Shown: positions 15,540 through 23,623, counted from the stretch's first letter. The stretch is DNA of 45,917 nucleotides from JAFLCM01 sp964510955 (GCA_964510955.1 CAZEDW010000035.1:1-45917), one strand, 5' to 3'. Notes: generated by a model not told the origin, from the letters alone. Numbers and translations are program-made.

Positions 15540-17072
15540 CTAGCGGGCCTCGTCCTCAGTGCCACGCGACAGCTTGAGGCGTTCCATCCCGGCGCGGACG
15601 GCGGCGCTGCGGTGGAACTGCCGCCAGATCAGGCCAGTCCTGGCGTTCTCGATGGCCAGCAGCAGGGGCCCCTGGTCGATCGCCACGCAATCGGTCGCGC
15701 TCCACGGCTTCTTTCGCCCTTGCAGGTCCTTCCAACTGAGGTTGAACGAGTCAAGGAAGCCGTACGCCTTGGAGCCCGGCTTTGGCTCCCGCCACACCAG
15801 CGGCCCGCCCTCGGCGTTCTTGAGGCTCTTGTACGCACGCAGCGCCTCAACAGCGGCGCGCGGCTCGAACATGATCGAGCAGCCGGCGGCGTAAGGCGCG
15901 ACGCAGCCCGAGGCGGTGTTGTCCGCCGGTGCATCACCCGGATGGAAATCAAAGTCGGGCTTCAGCCCCGTTGTCGGCAGCGCCTTGGGGAACAGGCCGG
16001 GCACCTCGTAGCCCGAGGGCGCATCGGAGGCGGAAAGGCCCCACGGACGGAAACCGGTGCCGGCATCGTCGAGACTCTTGCGCCGGTGCATCGCCACGGC
16101 GCGTCGGGCGTTGACCCACCAATCCACCGACGGCCTGCGCTCGACCCCCGCGGCGCTCGGGTTGTCCGCGCCCATGTGCGCGTAGTCGATGAAGCACTGG
16201 GCAAAGAAGTTGGTGAAGAGTGCCCCGGACCAGGGGAACCAGACGAACGGCGGCCCGGCGTCGTCGCTCCCCAGCCGCCGACGCAGCCTGTAGTACACCG
16301 ACGGGTCCACGCGGTGCGTCTCGACGGGCGCGCAGACTGCCAGAAAGCTCACCAGACGCTGCTCGTCGCCCGCGTCCATCCAGACGTAGGGAAGCAGCTC
16401 GCCCTCGCCCGTGGGATCCTTCTGCTTGTTCCTGGGCTGCCAGGCGAGAGAGATGAAGTCCCGCTCGCTGGGCTTGAACCGCCCGCCTCGGGCCAGGAAG
16501 AGGGACCAATCGATCTCGGCGACCATCCGCTCGGCGAGCGCGCGGGCCTCGCCGCCGAAATATTCGCCCGCGACGATGACGCCCGCCGTCAGCAGCGCGC
16601 CGTCGATGGTCGAGGCGACGACCTCGTAGCCGTCGGCGCTGGGCCCCGAGCCTTCGCTGTTGAGGTAGTGGAAGTAGACGCCGGCCTTGCGGTTGCCGGG
16701 GTGAGAGGTCAGCGCCCGGAGGATGCCCAGGACGCGCTGGTTTCCCTGCTCGCGCGTGATCCAGCCGCGCTCGACGCCCACCGGGATGCCCGCGAGCTGA
16801 AAGCCCACGCCGGCGACGCTGACGACCGGCTTGCTGCTGCGGTCGCGCACCATGCCCACAGGCTCTTCCACGCACTCCCAGAGATACAGGAACGCGCCGT
16901 GCTGCACCTCGTCGAGCAGCTTCTCGTCCTGCGGGCTGAACTGAAACGGCGGGCGCTGCGCCGCCCGGTCATCGGTCACGGGCGACAACGGACCGGGCTG
17001 CTGCGCTGCGCAGTCGCCTGCGAAGAGAACGCACGCCGCCATGGCCCAGGATGTAATCGCTTTCAGGAGCAT
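15540..17072 (-). CDS. Secreted PF10091 glycoamylase-like protein (GH144-type endo-beta-glucanase candidate)
   Basis: The product has 510 residues. The ATG at 17072 opens a signal peptide (MLLKAITSWAMAACVLFAGDCAAQQ); longer in-frame readings overlap the divergent regulator and were rejected. Family motifs are: VSVAGVGFQLAGIPVGVERGWITREQGNQRVLGIL (about residues 75-110); LLPYVWMDAGDEQ (normally GWNE-like); PLFFTHY-like ALFTNFFAQCFIDYAHMG; GLSASDAPSGY (about residue 360); DNTASGCVAPYAAG; and a closing AIDQGPLLLAIENARTGLIW. PF10091 occurs in GH144 endo-beta-1,2-glucanases and in the middle of cyclic beta-1,2-glucan synthases. Here it is exported and likely depolymerises a glucan outside the cytoplasm. 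A LacI-type operator lies within codons 3-7. The start codon is only 9 bp from the divergent lacI-type start. Substrate linkage is an inference. Confidence 0.85.
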   Translation of the reverse strand: MLLKAITSWAMAACVLFAGDCAAQQPGPLSPVTDDRAAQRPPFQFSPQDEKLLDEVQHGAFLYLWECVEEPVGMVRDRSSKPVVSVAGVGFQLAGIPVGVERGWITREQGNQRVLGILRALTSHPGNRKAGVYFHYLNSEGSGPSADGYEVVASTIDGALLTAGVIVAGEYFGGEARALAERMVAEIDWSLFLARGGRFKPSERDFISLAWQPRNKQKDPTGEGELLPYVWMDAGDEQRLVSFLAVCAPVETHRVDPSVYYRLRRRLGSDDAGPPFVWFPWSGALFTNFFAQCFIDYAHMGADNPSAAGVERRPSVDWWVNARRAVAMHRRKSLDDAGTGFRPWGLSASDAPSGYEVPGLFPKALPTTGLKPDFDFHPGDAPADNTASGCVAPYAAGCSIMFEPRAAVEALRAYKSLKNAEGGPLVWREPKPGSKAYGFLDSFNLSWKDLQGRKKPWSATDCVAIDQGPLLLAIENARTGLIWRQFHRSAAVRAGMERLKLSRGTEDEAR

Positions 17073-17091
17073 GATGACAGCATGGTAGACT
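17052..17091. promoter_or_regulatory. Operator and overlapping divergent promoters at the regulator gene
   Basis: TGTAATCGCTTTCA (17052-17065) fits TGWAANCGNTTWCA and lies inside the first codons of the minus-strand glucanase gene. The -10-like TACCAT (minus strand, 17087-17082) sits 9 bp before that gene's ATG, with TTACGC 17 bp upstream (17110-17105). On the plus strand TAGACT (17086-17091) lies 5 bp before ATG 17097. The two hexamers overlap. The site suggests autoregulation of the regulator together with control of the glucanase. Confidence 0.6.
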
Positions 17092-18182
17092 CGGGTATGG
17101 CATCGCGTAAGGACTCGAACGATTCCGGAGCAGCGGCGAACGGGTCGGGCGGTGCCGGCTCTTCGGTGCCCGGCGGCCCCCGGCCGCGGGCGGCGTCGAT
17201 CGAGGACGTCGCGGCGCGAGCCGCGGTTTCCACCGCGACGGTGTCGCGGGTCTTGAACAAGCCGGACCTGGTGGCCCCCGAGACGGCGCGGCGCGTGCAG
17301 CAGGCGATCGGCGAGCTCGGGTACCGCCCAAACATGCTGGCCAAGGGGCTGACCACGCAGCGCACCGGCGTGATCGGGCTGGCGCTGCCGGACATCTTCG
17401 GCGAGTTCTATTCCGAGCTGCTGCGCGGCGCGGACGACGAGGCGCGACGGCTGGGGTATCACCTGCTGGTCAGCAGCGAGGCGCGCCTGCACGGCGCCGC
17501 GTCGGGAGGCGAGTCGTTCGTGTTCGGGCTGGTCGACGGCCTGGCCCTGATGATCACCGAGCCGAACGACGAGCTGATCCGGGCGGCGTCGCGGCTCAAC
17601 GTGCCGCTGGCGGTGCTCGACGCCGACGCGGAGAACGCTTCGCTTGATTCGGTCGTGGTGGACAACGAGGTGGGGACGCGCGAGGCGGTGACGCACCTGC
17701 TGAACGGGACACCCGCCCACAGGCTCAGGTTCGTGGGAGGTCCGGAGTCGAACTTCGACACCCAGGCGCGCGCTGCGGCGTTCGCGGGCACGATCAGGGC
17801 GTCGGGCGCCGAGCTCGCGGCGTCGCAGATCGCCTACGGCGAATACTCGACCCAGTGGGGCGAGAGCTGGGCGCGGCGCGAGGCCGGGCTGTCAGGGCTG
17901 AAGGGGCTGGGCGTGCTGTGCGCCAACGACGAGATCGCGCTGGGCGTGCTCCAGGCGGCCCAGGATCTGGGCGTGTCGATCCCGAACGAGCTGCGCATCG
18001 TGGGCTTTGATGATTCACGCATCTGCCAGCTCCTGCGCCCGCGGCTGTCGAGCGTGCACGTCCCCGCGGCGGCGGTGGGGGCCGCGGCGGTGGCCGCCAT
18101 CGTGCGGCGCGTGGACGACCGTGACGCAACGCCCGAGCACGCGCGCCTGCGCACCAAGCTCCAGAAGCGCGAGAGCAGTTGA
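17082..18182 (+). CDS. LacI-family transcriptional regulator
   Basis: The product has 366 residues from ATG 17082, which has AGGAG 11 nt upstream. ATG 17097 or GTG 17166 are alternatives, because the first ~35 residues are a Ser/Gly/Pro-rich leader not found in the family. The helix-turn-helix reads ASIEDVAARAAVSTATVSRVLNKPDLV, followed by the hinge region RRVQQAIGELGYRPNMLAKGL. The type 1 periplasmic-binding-like effector domain begins at TGVIGLALPDIFGEFYSELLRGADDEA and ends near VGFDDSRICQLLRPRLSSVHVP. It is divergent from the PF10091 gene and is the best candidate to bind the TGWAANCGNTTWCA sites across 1500-17070, probably as a repressor released by an oligosaccharide. Confidence 0.93.
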   Translation: MVDSGMASRKDSNDSGAAANGSGGAGSSVPGGPRPRAASIEDVAARAAVSTATVSRVLNKPDLVAPETARRVQQAIGELGYRPNMLAKGLTTQRTGVIGLALPDIFGEFYSELLRGADDEARRLGYHLLVSSEARLHGAASGGESFVFGLVDGLALMITEPNDELIRAASRLNVPLAVLDADAENASLDSVVVDNEVGTREAVTHLLNGTPAHRLRFVGGPESNFDTQARAAAFAGTIRASGAELAASQIAYGEYSTQWGESWARREAGLSGLKGLGVLCANDEIALGVLQAAQDLGVSIPNELRIVGFDDSRICQLLRPRLSSVHVPAAAVGAAAVAAIVRRVDDRDATPEHARLRTKLQKRESS

Positions 18183-18201
18183 AATCAATAATGCGCGGCG
18201 C

Positions 18202-19866
18202 CTAATGGCGGAAGTGCCTGACGCCCGTGGTGAAGCAGGAAACCCCGCGCCGCTCGCACAGCTCAAAGGTTTCGTGGTCCCGCTTGCTGCCGCCGGTGTG
18301 CACGATCACCGTCACGCCTGCGTCGATCAGCACGCCCGGGCCGTCGGGGAAGGGGAAGAACGCGTCGCTGGCCGCGGACGCGCCCCGCGCTCGGCCGCCG
18401 GCCTTTTCGACGGCGAGGCGGCACGACGTGACGCGGTCCATCTGGCCCGCGCCGGCGCCCACGAGCATGATCGCTCCGGCGTGGTCCGAGCAGCGGCCGG
18501 CGATGGCGACGGCGTTGCTCGCCAGGTGCTTGACGCAAACCCACGCAAGCTTGGCGCAGTCGAGTTCGCCCGCCGGCGGTGGGTTCCCGGTCCGCTGCTC
18601 CCAGGCGGCAGCGTCGGGGACGGCGCGGTCTACCTCCTGCACCAGCGCCCCGCCGTTGATCGAGCGGAACGTCACGCGGCTCGTCGATGAGGCGTGCGGG
18701 CCGTTGCCGGCCCCGTTGGTTGCGCCCAGCCGGCCCGGCCCGACGCCGGTGGCGAGCAGACGCACGTTGGCCGAGCGTTCGCGCAGGATGCCGAGGGCCT
18801 CGGGCGTGAACGCCGGCGCGATGATCACTTCCAGGAAGGTCCCCGGCTGGGCCAGCCGCTGGGCGCCGGGGGCGTCGATGGGCGCGTTGCAGGCGAGGAT
18901 GCCCCCGTACGCCGCAACCGGATCGCCTTCGAGCGCCGCGGCGACGGCGGCACTCACATCGGCCCCGGTCGCCGCGCCGCAGGGGTTGGCGTGCTTGACC
19001 ACGCACGCCGTCGCGCCGGCGGGGAACGCGGCCGAGAGGTCGTCCACCAGAGCCAGAGCGGCGGCGCCGTCGTTCAGATTGTTGTAGCTCAGCTCCTTGC
19101 CGTGAAGCTGGGTGGCTCCGACGATGCTGGTCGAGCCCGGCGCCGAGCGCCAGGCGGGGTCGCGGTACACCGCGGCGCTCTGGTGCGGGTTTTCGCCGTA
19201 GCGCAGGTCGGTGGCCTTGGGATAGGCGACCCTGAAGACCTCCGCGAACGCGGCGTGGTTTTCGACCTCGCGCCCGCCGAACCACGCCGCGATCGCGGAG
19301 TCGTAGGCCGCGGTCCGCGCGTAGGCGGCGCCGGCGAACTGGCGTCGCAGCGCCAGGGTGGTGGCGCCGTTGTAGTGGTCCAGCTCCTGCAGCAGCCTGG
19401 GGTATTGGTGCGGGTCGGTGAGTACGGCGACGAATCGGTGGTTTTTCGCCGCCGAGCGGACCATGGCGGGCCCGCCGATGTCGATCTGCTCGACGCACTG
19501 GGCCTCGGTGGCTCCCGGCTGGGCGATGGTCTGCTCGAACGGGTAGAGGTTGATGACAACCAGATCGATGGGAGGGATCTGGTGCTCCTGCATGGCGCGT
19601 GCGTGGGCGGGGTTGTCGCGCACGCCGAGCAGGCCGCCGTGCACGCGCGGGTGCAGGGTCTTCAGGCGTCCGTCCATCATCTCGGGGAAGCCGGTGATGG
19701 ATTCGACGGGCGTCGCGGGCACGCCGAGCGAGCCGAGAAACTTGGCGGTCCCGCCGGTGGAAACAATGTCCACCCCGCGAGCGGCGAGCGCGCGGACGAG
19801 CGGCTCAAGCCCTGACTTGTCGCTGACGGAGACCAGCGCACGGCGGATGGGGACCAGGTCGGTCAT
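18202..19866 (-). CDS. purH: Bifunctional AICAR formyltransferase / IMP cyclohydrolase
   Basis: The product has 554 residues, slightly above the usual 510-530. The N-terminal IMP cyclohydrolase (MGS-like) domain shows RALVSVSDKSGL, STGGTAKFL, GFPEMMDGRLKTLHPRVHGGLL and INLYPFEQTI. The C-terminal AICAR transformylase shows LRYGENPHQSAA, GKELSYNNLNDGAAAL, CVVKHANPCGAA and the end TGVRHFRH. It performs the last two steps of de novo purine synthesis. It lies 15 bp after the stop of the propeller lipoprotein gene, suggesting co-transcription, and converges with the LacI-family gene. Confidence 0.97.
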   Translation of the reverse strand: MTDLVPIRRALVSVSDKSGLEPLVRALAARGVDIVSTGGTAKFLGSLGVPATPVESITGFPEMMDGRLKTLHPRVHGGLLGVRDNPAHARAMQEHQIPPIDLVVINLYPFEQTIAQPGATEAQCVEQIDIGGPAMVRSAAKNHRFVAVLTDPHQYPRLLQELDHYNGATTLALRRQFAGAAYARTAAYDSAIAAWFGGREVENHAAFAEVFRVAYPKATDLRYGENPHQSAAVYRDPAWRSAPGSTSIVGATQLHGKELSYNNLNDGAAALALVDDLSAAFPAGATACVVKHANPCGAATGADVSAAVAAALEGDPVAAYGGILACNAPIDAPGAQRLAQPGTFLEVIIAPAFTPEALGILRERSANVRLLATGVGPGRLGATNGAGNGPHASSTSRVTFRSINGGALVQEVDRAVPDAAAWEQRTGNPPPAGELDCAKLAWVCVKHLASNAVAIAGRCSDHAGAIMLVGAGAGQMDRVTSCRLAVEKAGGRARGASAASDAFFPFPDGPGVLIDAGVTVIVHTGGSKRDHETFELCERRGVSCFTTGVRHFRH

Positions 19867-19881
19867 CGAGCGTCCAGCGGC

Positions 19882-21036
19882 TCACTTGGTCCCGTATTTG
19901 TCGACCGAACCGTCGGCCTTCACCATGTACAGGTTGCCGTCGGCGAACTGGTCGGCGGTGATGTGTGTGACCGTGGGAAGTTCGGCGCGCTCGAGGATGT
20001 CCCCCCGTGCGGGGTCAACGCTGATCAGCGCCTTGCCCCGGCCCTGCCACACCAGCAGCTTGCCGGAGCGAACGCCCACCACCGCGCCCGAGAGGCCGGC
20101 GGTCTGCCACTGCTTCTGCCCCCCGGAAGTGTCAAACGCCGTGAGGCCGGCGGACGGGATGTCCACGATCACGCGACCATCGACGACCGCGGGCTGGGCC
20201 GTCAGCCGATCCGGCGTGCGGACGCGCCAGATGAGCTTGCCCTCGATGGAAACCGCCCAGACGGACTGGTCGGTCCCGGCGATGTAAAGGGCCGAATCAT
20301 CGCTGACCGGGCTGTTGCTGAGCCCGCCGTAAATGCTGCGCCGGCGCCCGAGGCTTTCGCCGGTGCGGGGCTCGAGGATGATCACGTCGCCGGCCTGGCT
20401 GACGACCCCCAGCGAGTTGCCGACCTTGACCGGATCGGCGGTGATCGTGCCCCCGAGCTTGTAGCCCCAGAGCTTGTAGCCCGTCGCCAGATTGTGGCCG
20501 AGGACTTCGCCGGTTGTGCAGCCGAACACCGCAACGCCGTCCATGATGAGCGGGTGCGTGTTGGCGAGCGAGCTGAGGTGCTGGCGCGATTTCACGGCGC
20601 CGGTATTGATGTCGAGCACCTGAATCTCGGACTCCGAGCAGGCGTAGAGGCTGTCGCCGACGCGGGCGTTGCCGACGAACTTCAGCAGTGGCGAACCCAG
20701 GTCCAGCGCCCAGCGGTTGCGGCCGGTGCCGGGCTCCATGCACGTCAGGATGTTGCGGTTGTCCTGGACGGCGACAACGTCGCCCAGCACGTCGATGGAC
20801 TTCACCCCCGCGCCCCGGTCCACCTGCGGGTACCCGGTCCACTCGATGCGGTACCCCAGCGCCAGCATGGGGTCCGACGCCTGGGCCGCGGACGTCGCGG
20901 TGTTCCTCGGTGAGGCCTTTGCGCCGCCGGCCGCCTTGGCACCCCGGGCGCACCCCGTCACCACGAGCGCGGCGACGCCGGCTCCGGCGGTCAGGAAGGT
21001 CAGGGCTCGGCGGAAACGGTGGTTGTGGACGGGCAT
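19882..21036 (-). CDS. PQQ-like beta-propeller lipoprotein
   Basis: The product has 384 residues from ATG 21036. The signal peptide ends in the lipobox VVTGC (Cys at about residue 29). The rest contains repeated propeller blades with GxxxWxxxxG patterns such as NRWALDLGSPLLKFVG, YKLWGYKLGGTITADPVKVGNS, LIWRVRTPDRLTAQPAVVDGRVIV and QKQWQTAGLSGAVVG. It resembles BamB or PQQ-dependent dehydrogenase propellers but lacks a recognised active site. It is probably attached to the outer membrane or periplasmic face and may be a BamB-like assembly factor; that is inference. purH follows closely, an association without obvious functional link. Confidence 0.85.
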   Translation of the reverse strand: MPVHNHRFRRALTFLTAGAGVAALVVTGCARGAKAAGGAKASPRNTATSAAQASDPMLALGYRIEWTGYPQVDRGAGVKSIDVLGDVVAVQDNRNILTCMEPGTGRNRWALDLGSPLLKFVGNARVGDSLYACSESEIQVLDINTGAVKSRQHLSSLANTHPLIMDGVAVFGCTTGEVLGHNLATGYKLWGYKLGGTITADPVKVGNSLGVVSQAGDVIILEPRTGESLGRRRSIYGGLSNSPVSDDSALYIAGTDQSVWAVSIEGKLIWRVRTPDRLTAQPAVVDGRVIVDIPSAGLTAFDTSGGQKQWQTAGLSGAVVGVRSGKLLVWQGRGKALISVDPARGDILERAELPTVTHITADQFADGNLYMVKADGSVDKYGTK

Positions 21037-21090
21037 GCAGGACTCCGGGGCCGAAGCGGGCTCTCCCAGGCAGGGCGGGGAGGGGGAGGG

Positions 21091-21096
21091 AGTATA
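21091..21096 (-). promoter_or_regulatory. -10 element upstream of the propeller lipoprotein gene
   Basis: TATACT on the minus strand lies about 55 bp before the ATG at 21036, in a stretch otherwise rich in C and G. No good -35 was found at 16-18 bp. It would give a leader of about 48 nt. Confidence 0.45.
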
Positions 21097-21200
21097 CAGG
21101 CGGGTTCCGTCGGTATGAGCTTGGAGCGGCCCGGTGCACAGCGGGTTTCCGCCGCCGGTCCGTCGGTGCGACGATGAACGATTCCGGCCGACCCTCCCGC

Positions 21201-21213
21201 TACCCTTGGACTC
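21201..21213 (+). promoter_or_regulatory. TANNNT hexamer 7 bp before the ribE start codon
   Basis: TACCCT (21201-21206) is followed by TGGACTC and then GTG. There is no Shine-Dalgarno sequence between them. This spacing predicts transcription starting at or next to the start codon. No FMN-riboswitch-like leader is possible at this distance. Confidence 0.5.
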
Positions 21214-21846
21214 GTGTTCACCGGTTTGGTTCAGGCCGTCGGCGTGGTCTCGGGCGTCCAGGCAACGCCCCGGGGTATCACGCTGGAGGTGGACCCCAGG
21301 GGCTGGGGGTATCGCCCGGCGCCGGGGGACTCGGTCTGTGTCAGCGGCGTCTGCCTGACCCACTGCCAATCGGATTCGTCGCGCGGGCTGGTGTTCGAGG
21401 CGATCCCTGAAACGCTCGCCAAGACGACGCTCGGCGCCCTGAGGGTCGGCGCGCGGGTGAACCTTGAGCACGCCTTGCGGGCCGACTCGCTGCTGGGTGG
21501 GCATTTCGTGCAGGGTCACGTCGACGGCACCGGCGCTGTTGAACGTGTTCAGTCGTCCGGTGAGTACCGGGTCACCGTCGCGGTTCCGACGCAGGAGGTG
21601 CCGGGCGTTGCCCCAGCGTGGGCCGAGTTCGCGTCGTACCTCGCACCCAAGGGGTCGATCTGCGTCGACGGGGTGTCGCTGACCATCGCGGGCATCCATG
21701 ATGCCGGGCGCGCGTTTGATGTGGCCTTGATCCCGACAACGCTTGAACTCACGACCCTCGGCTCGCTTCGTGTCGGTGACCGGGTCAACCTTGAGGCCGA
21801 CATGATCGCCAAGACAGTGGTGAACTTCCTGCGCCTGAGGGGCTGA
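21214..21846 (+). CDS. ribE: Riboflavin synthase, alpha chain
   Basis: The product has 210 residues, the family's usual length, with two tandem lumazine-binding domains. The N-terminus MFTGLVQAVGVV is diagnostic and fixes the GTG start at 21214. Barrel 1 has DSVCVSGVCLTH and LGGHFVQGHVDGTG. Barrel 2 has YLAPKGSICVDGVSLTIAGI, FDVALIPTTLELTTLG and the closing VNLEADMIAKTVVNFL. It dismutates two 6,7-dimethyl-8-ribityllumazine molecules to riboflavin. No other rib gene lies in the window. A TANNNT hexamer directly precedes the start. Confidence 0.97.
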   Translation: MFTGLVQAVGVVSGVQATPRGITLEVDPRGWGYRPAPGDSVCVSGVCLTHCQSDSSRGLVFEAIPETLAKTTLGALRVGARVNLEHALRADSLLGGHFVQGHVDGTGAVERVQSSGEYRVTVAVPTQEVPGVAPAWAEFASYLAPKGSICVDGVSLTIAGIHDAGRAFDVALIPTTLELTTLGSLRVGDRVNLEADMIAKTVVNFLRLRG

Positions 21847-21854
21847 GCCGGCGG

Positions 21855-22544
21855 TCACGCTGTCGCGTGCTTGATGGCCGATTCCGCCAGGAGTTCGACG
21901 GGGTCGAACACCGGGAGCGGCGAGTCTTCGACATCCAACAGTAGAGCGGCCTCGGACGACGCGAAGATGACGGCGTCGCAGCCCCGCGCCCCCAGCGCCT
22001 GGATCGAGTCCAGCACGCGCTGCTTGGACTCGTCGCGCACGCGCCCGAAGATGGCTTCCTTGAAGATGATGCGGTCGATCTCGTCGGCTTCGACCGGTGG
22101 CGGGACCAGCAGGTGCATCCCGCGCAGTCCGAGCATCGTCTGGTAGGTCGAGCCGTTGGTCACGTACCGGGTGCCGATGAGGCCGACCTTCTGGCACTTG
22201 TTGGCCGCCACCGCGTCGGCCACGAGCTGGATCATGTTCAGCCACGGGACGGGCGAGCGTGATTCGGCCAGGGGCAGCGCGTGGTGGGCCACGTTGTCGG
22301 GCAGGACGCAGAAATCGGCGCCCGCCTCGGCGAGCACGTGGGCCGAGTCGGCGAGCATCTGCCCGAACGCCACCCAGTCTCCCCGATCGAGCAGACCCAG
22401 GTAGGTCGAGAAGGGGCGGTTATGCAGCGTGATGGACGGCCTCTGGGCCGGGTCGGCGACCTCGGCCGCGCGCCGACCGATCAGGCGGTAGCAGAACGAC
22501 GATCCCTCCGGGCTGACGCCGACGATGCCGATGTGCTTGGGCAA
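21855..22544 (-). CDS. Aspartate/glutamate racemase-like protein lacking both catalytic cysteines
   Basis: The product has 229 residues from TTG 22544, which has GGAG about 8 nt upstream; the conserved start KHIGIVGVSPEG follows at once, and family length is about 230. The fold matches the Asp/Glu racemase superfamily: GADFCVLPDNVAHH where active enzymes have (I/V)PCNTAH, and GCDAVIFASSEAALLL where they have VILGCTE. Also present are KVGLIGTRYVTNGSTYQ and SPLPVFDP. Both proton-transfer cysteines are thus replaced (by Asp and Ser). The protein may have another reaction, or bind without catalysis. It converges with ribE (8 bp apart) and follows scpA on the same strand at a distance of 138 bp. 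Confidence 0.88.
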   Translation of the reverse strand: MPKHIGIVGVSPEGSSFCYRLIGRRAAEVADPAQRPSITLHNRPFSTYLGLLDRGDWVAFGQMLADSAHVLAEAGADFCVLPDNVAHHALPLAESRSPVPWLNMIQLVADAVAANKCQKVGLIGTRYVTNGSTYQTMLGLRGMHLLVPPPVEADEIDRIIFKEAIFGRVRDESKQRVLDSIQALGARGCDAVIFASSEAALLLDVEDSPLPVFDPVELLAESAIKHATA

Positions 22545-22682
22545 AGGGGGCTCCGGAGCTGGGGTTCGCGCGGCCGCGCGGGGTCGAACGCCCGAACGCC
22601 GCGCCGGCCAGGCATCGTAGCGTTGACAACGTCCAAACGCCGGGGATGAAGGCATCGCCCCCTGAGAAGTGGGGGAGTCTCG

Positions 22683-23558
22683 TCAGGCGACCGGCGACGC
22701 GGGTTCGGCGGGCGAAACGCCGGGCGTCGGCTCGGGCTGCGCGGCCTCCAGCATGATCTGGCCCGCTTCTTCGTCCACCTTGATCGTCACCCGGCGCTGC
22801 CGGACCAGTTCGAGGGTGGCCAGGAACAGGCCGATCATCTCCGAGCGTGAGCGCCCGGAGAACATGCGCCGCAGGCTCACGCCCCCCGTTCCCCCCGAGC
22901 CCCCCTCGCCGGAGCCGCCGGCGGCCTCGCGCCGGAGTGTGTCGAGAATGTCCTCGGCGTGCAGCTCGATCGGCGTGTCGTCGTACGCGACGCTGTGCGC
23001 GCCCAGACGGTCAAACTGCACCGTCTCGATGATCCGCTGGAACGCCTCGACCAGGTCGTACAGGCCCAGGTCTTCAAGGTCCAGCTCATCGGCGGGAGCG
23101 AACCGCTCCATCGCCTCGGGGTCGGTCACCGCGCCGCCGACGGGGTACCGGGCCGACCATTCGGTGCGCCGGGCCTCGAGCGCATCGGCGGCGTCCCGGA
23201 AGGCCTTGTACGCCAGCAGTTGCCGGATGAGCTCCGCGGCGGGGTTGCCGGGCGCCTCATCGAGCGCGGCCAGCGTCTGCGCGGTTGTCTCCGCGGCGGT
23301 CTGGTCGTCCCCATCCGGCGGGGCCGGGCTGACGAGGCGGCTCTTGACCTCCAGCAGCGTGGCGGCCATCACCAGGAACTCGCCCGCGACGTCGACGTCA
23401 ACGCGGTCGATCTGTTCCAGATGGTGCAGGTACTGGTCGGTGATCGACGCCACCGAGATCGCCGTCACGTCCAGCTCGGCGCGCCGGATGAGGTGCAGCA
23501 GAAGGTCCAATGGACCTTCGAACTGATCGAGTCGGACGGTGTAGTCGTGGGTGAGCAC
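22683..23558 (-). CDS. scpA: Segregation and condensation protein A
   Basis: The product has 291 residues from GTG 23558. The N-terminal kleisin domain reads VRLDQFEGPLDLLLHLIRRAELDVTAISVASITDQYL, with AGEFLVMAATLLEVKSRLV. A middle acidic/alanine-rich part is followed by a short winged-helix-like end (MIGLFLATLELVRQRRVTI). It bridges SMC heads in the chromosome condensation complex with ScpB. scpB is not adjacent, contrary to the common scpA-scpB order. It is divergent from kdsD, with 65 bp between start codons. Confidence 0.95.
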   Translation of the reverse strand: MLTHDYTVRLDQFEGPLDLLLHLIRRAELDVTAISVASITDQYLHHLEQIDRVDVDVAGEFLVMAATLLEVKSRLVSPAPPDGDDQTAAETTAQTLAALDEAPGNPAAELIRQLLAYKAFRDAADALEARRTEWSARYPVGGAVTDPEAMERFAPADELDLEDLGLYDLVEAFQRIIETVQFDRLGAHSVAYDDTPIELHAEDILDTLRREAAGGSGEGGSGGTGGVSLRRMFSGRSRSEMIGLFLATLELVRQRRVTIKVDEEAGQIMLEAAQPEPTPGVSPAEPASPVA

Positions 23559-23611
23559 GGGCGGATGGCCAGGGGCGGAGCGGCGGGTCGGCGAGAACCA
23601 GCGTCAGAGTC

Positions 23612-23623
23612 TACCCTATCGGC
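23612..23623 (+). promoter_or_regulatory. TANNNT hexamer 6 bp before the kdsD start codon
   Basis: TACCCT (23612-23617) is followed by ATCGGC and GTG at 23624. There is no room for a Shine-Dalgarno sequence if this is the -10 box, so a leaderless transcript is predicted. Confidence 0.5.

Noticed and set aside
11903..15577. Open plus-strand frame of about 3.7 kb, antisense to the phosphorylase and PEP-CTERM genes
   Set aside because: Translation is Gly/Ala/Val/Arg-rich without any domain, crosses two promoters and a terminator, and mirrors genes with firm family matches; it is a product of high GC.
15612..17081. Plus-strand extension that would add over 450 residues to the LacI-family regulator
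   Set aside because: The added part is antisense to the PF10091 gene and has no domain; the LacI helix-turn-helix begins near residue 36 of the shorter reading.
21037..21213. FMN riboswitch before ribE
   Set aside because: The region lacks the conserved RFN pairing elements, and the likely -10 is 7 bp from the start codon.
21037..22245. Upstream extension of the propeller lipoprotein gene
   Set aside because: It runs antisense to ribE and antisense or out of frame with the racemase gene, and would bury the lipoprotein signal peptide at 21036.
22653..22672. CCCCC...GGGGG hairpin between scpA and the racemase gene
   Set aside because: Stem of only 5 bp and no T-run on either strand; not convincing as terminator.
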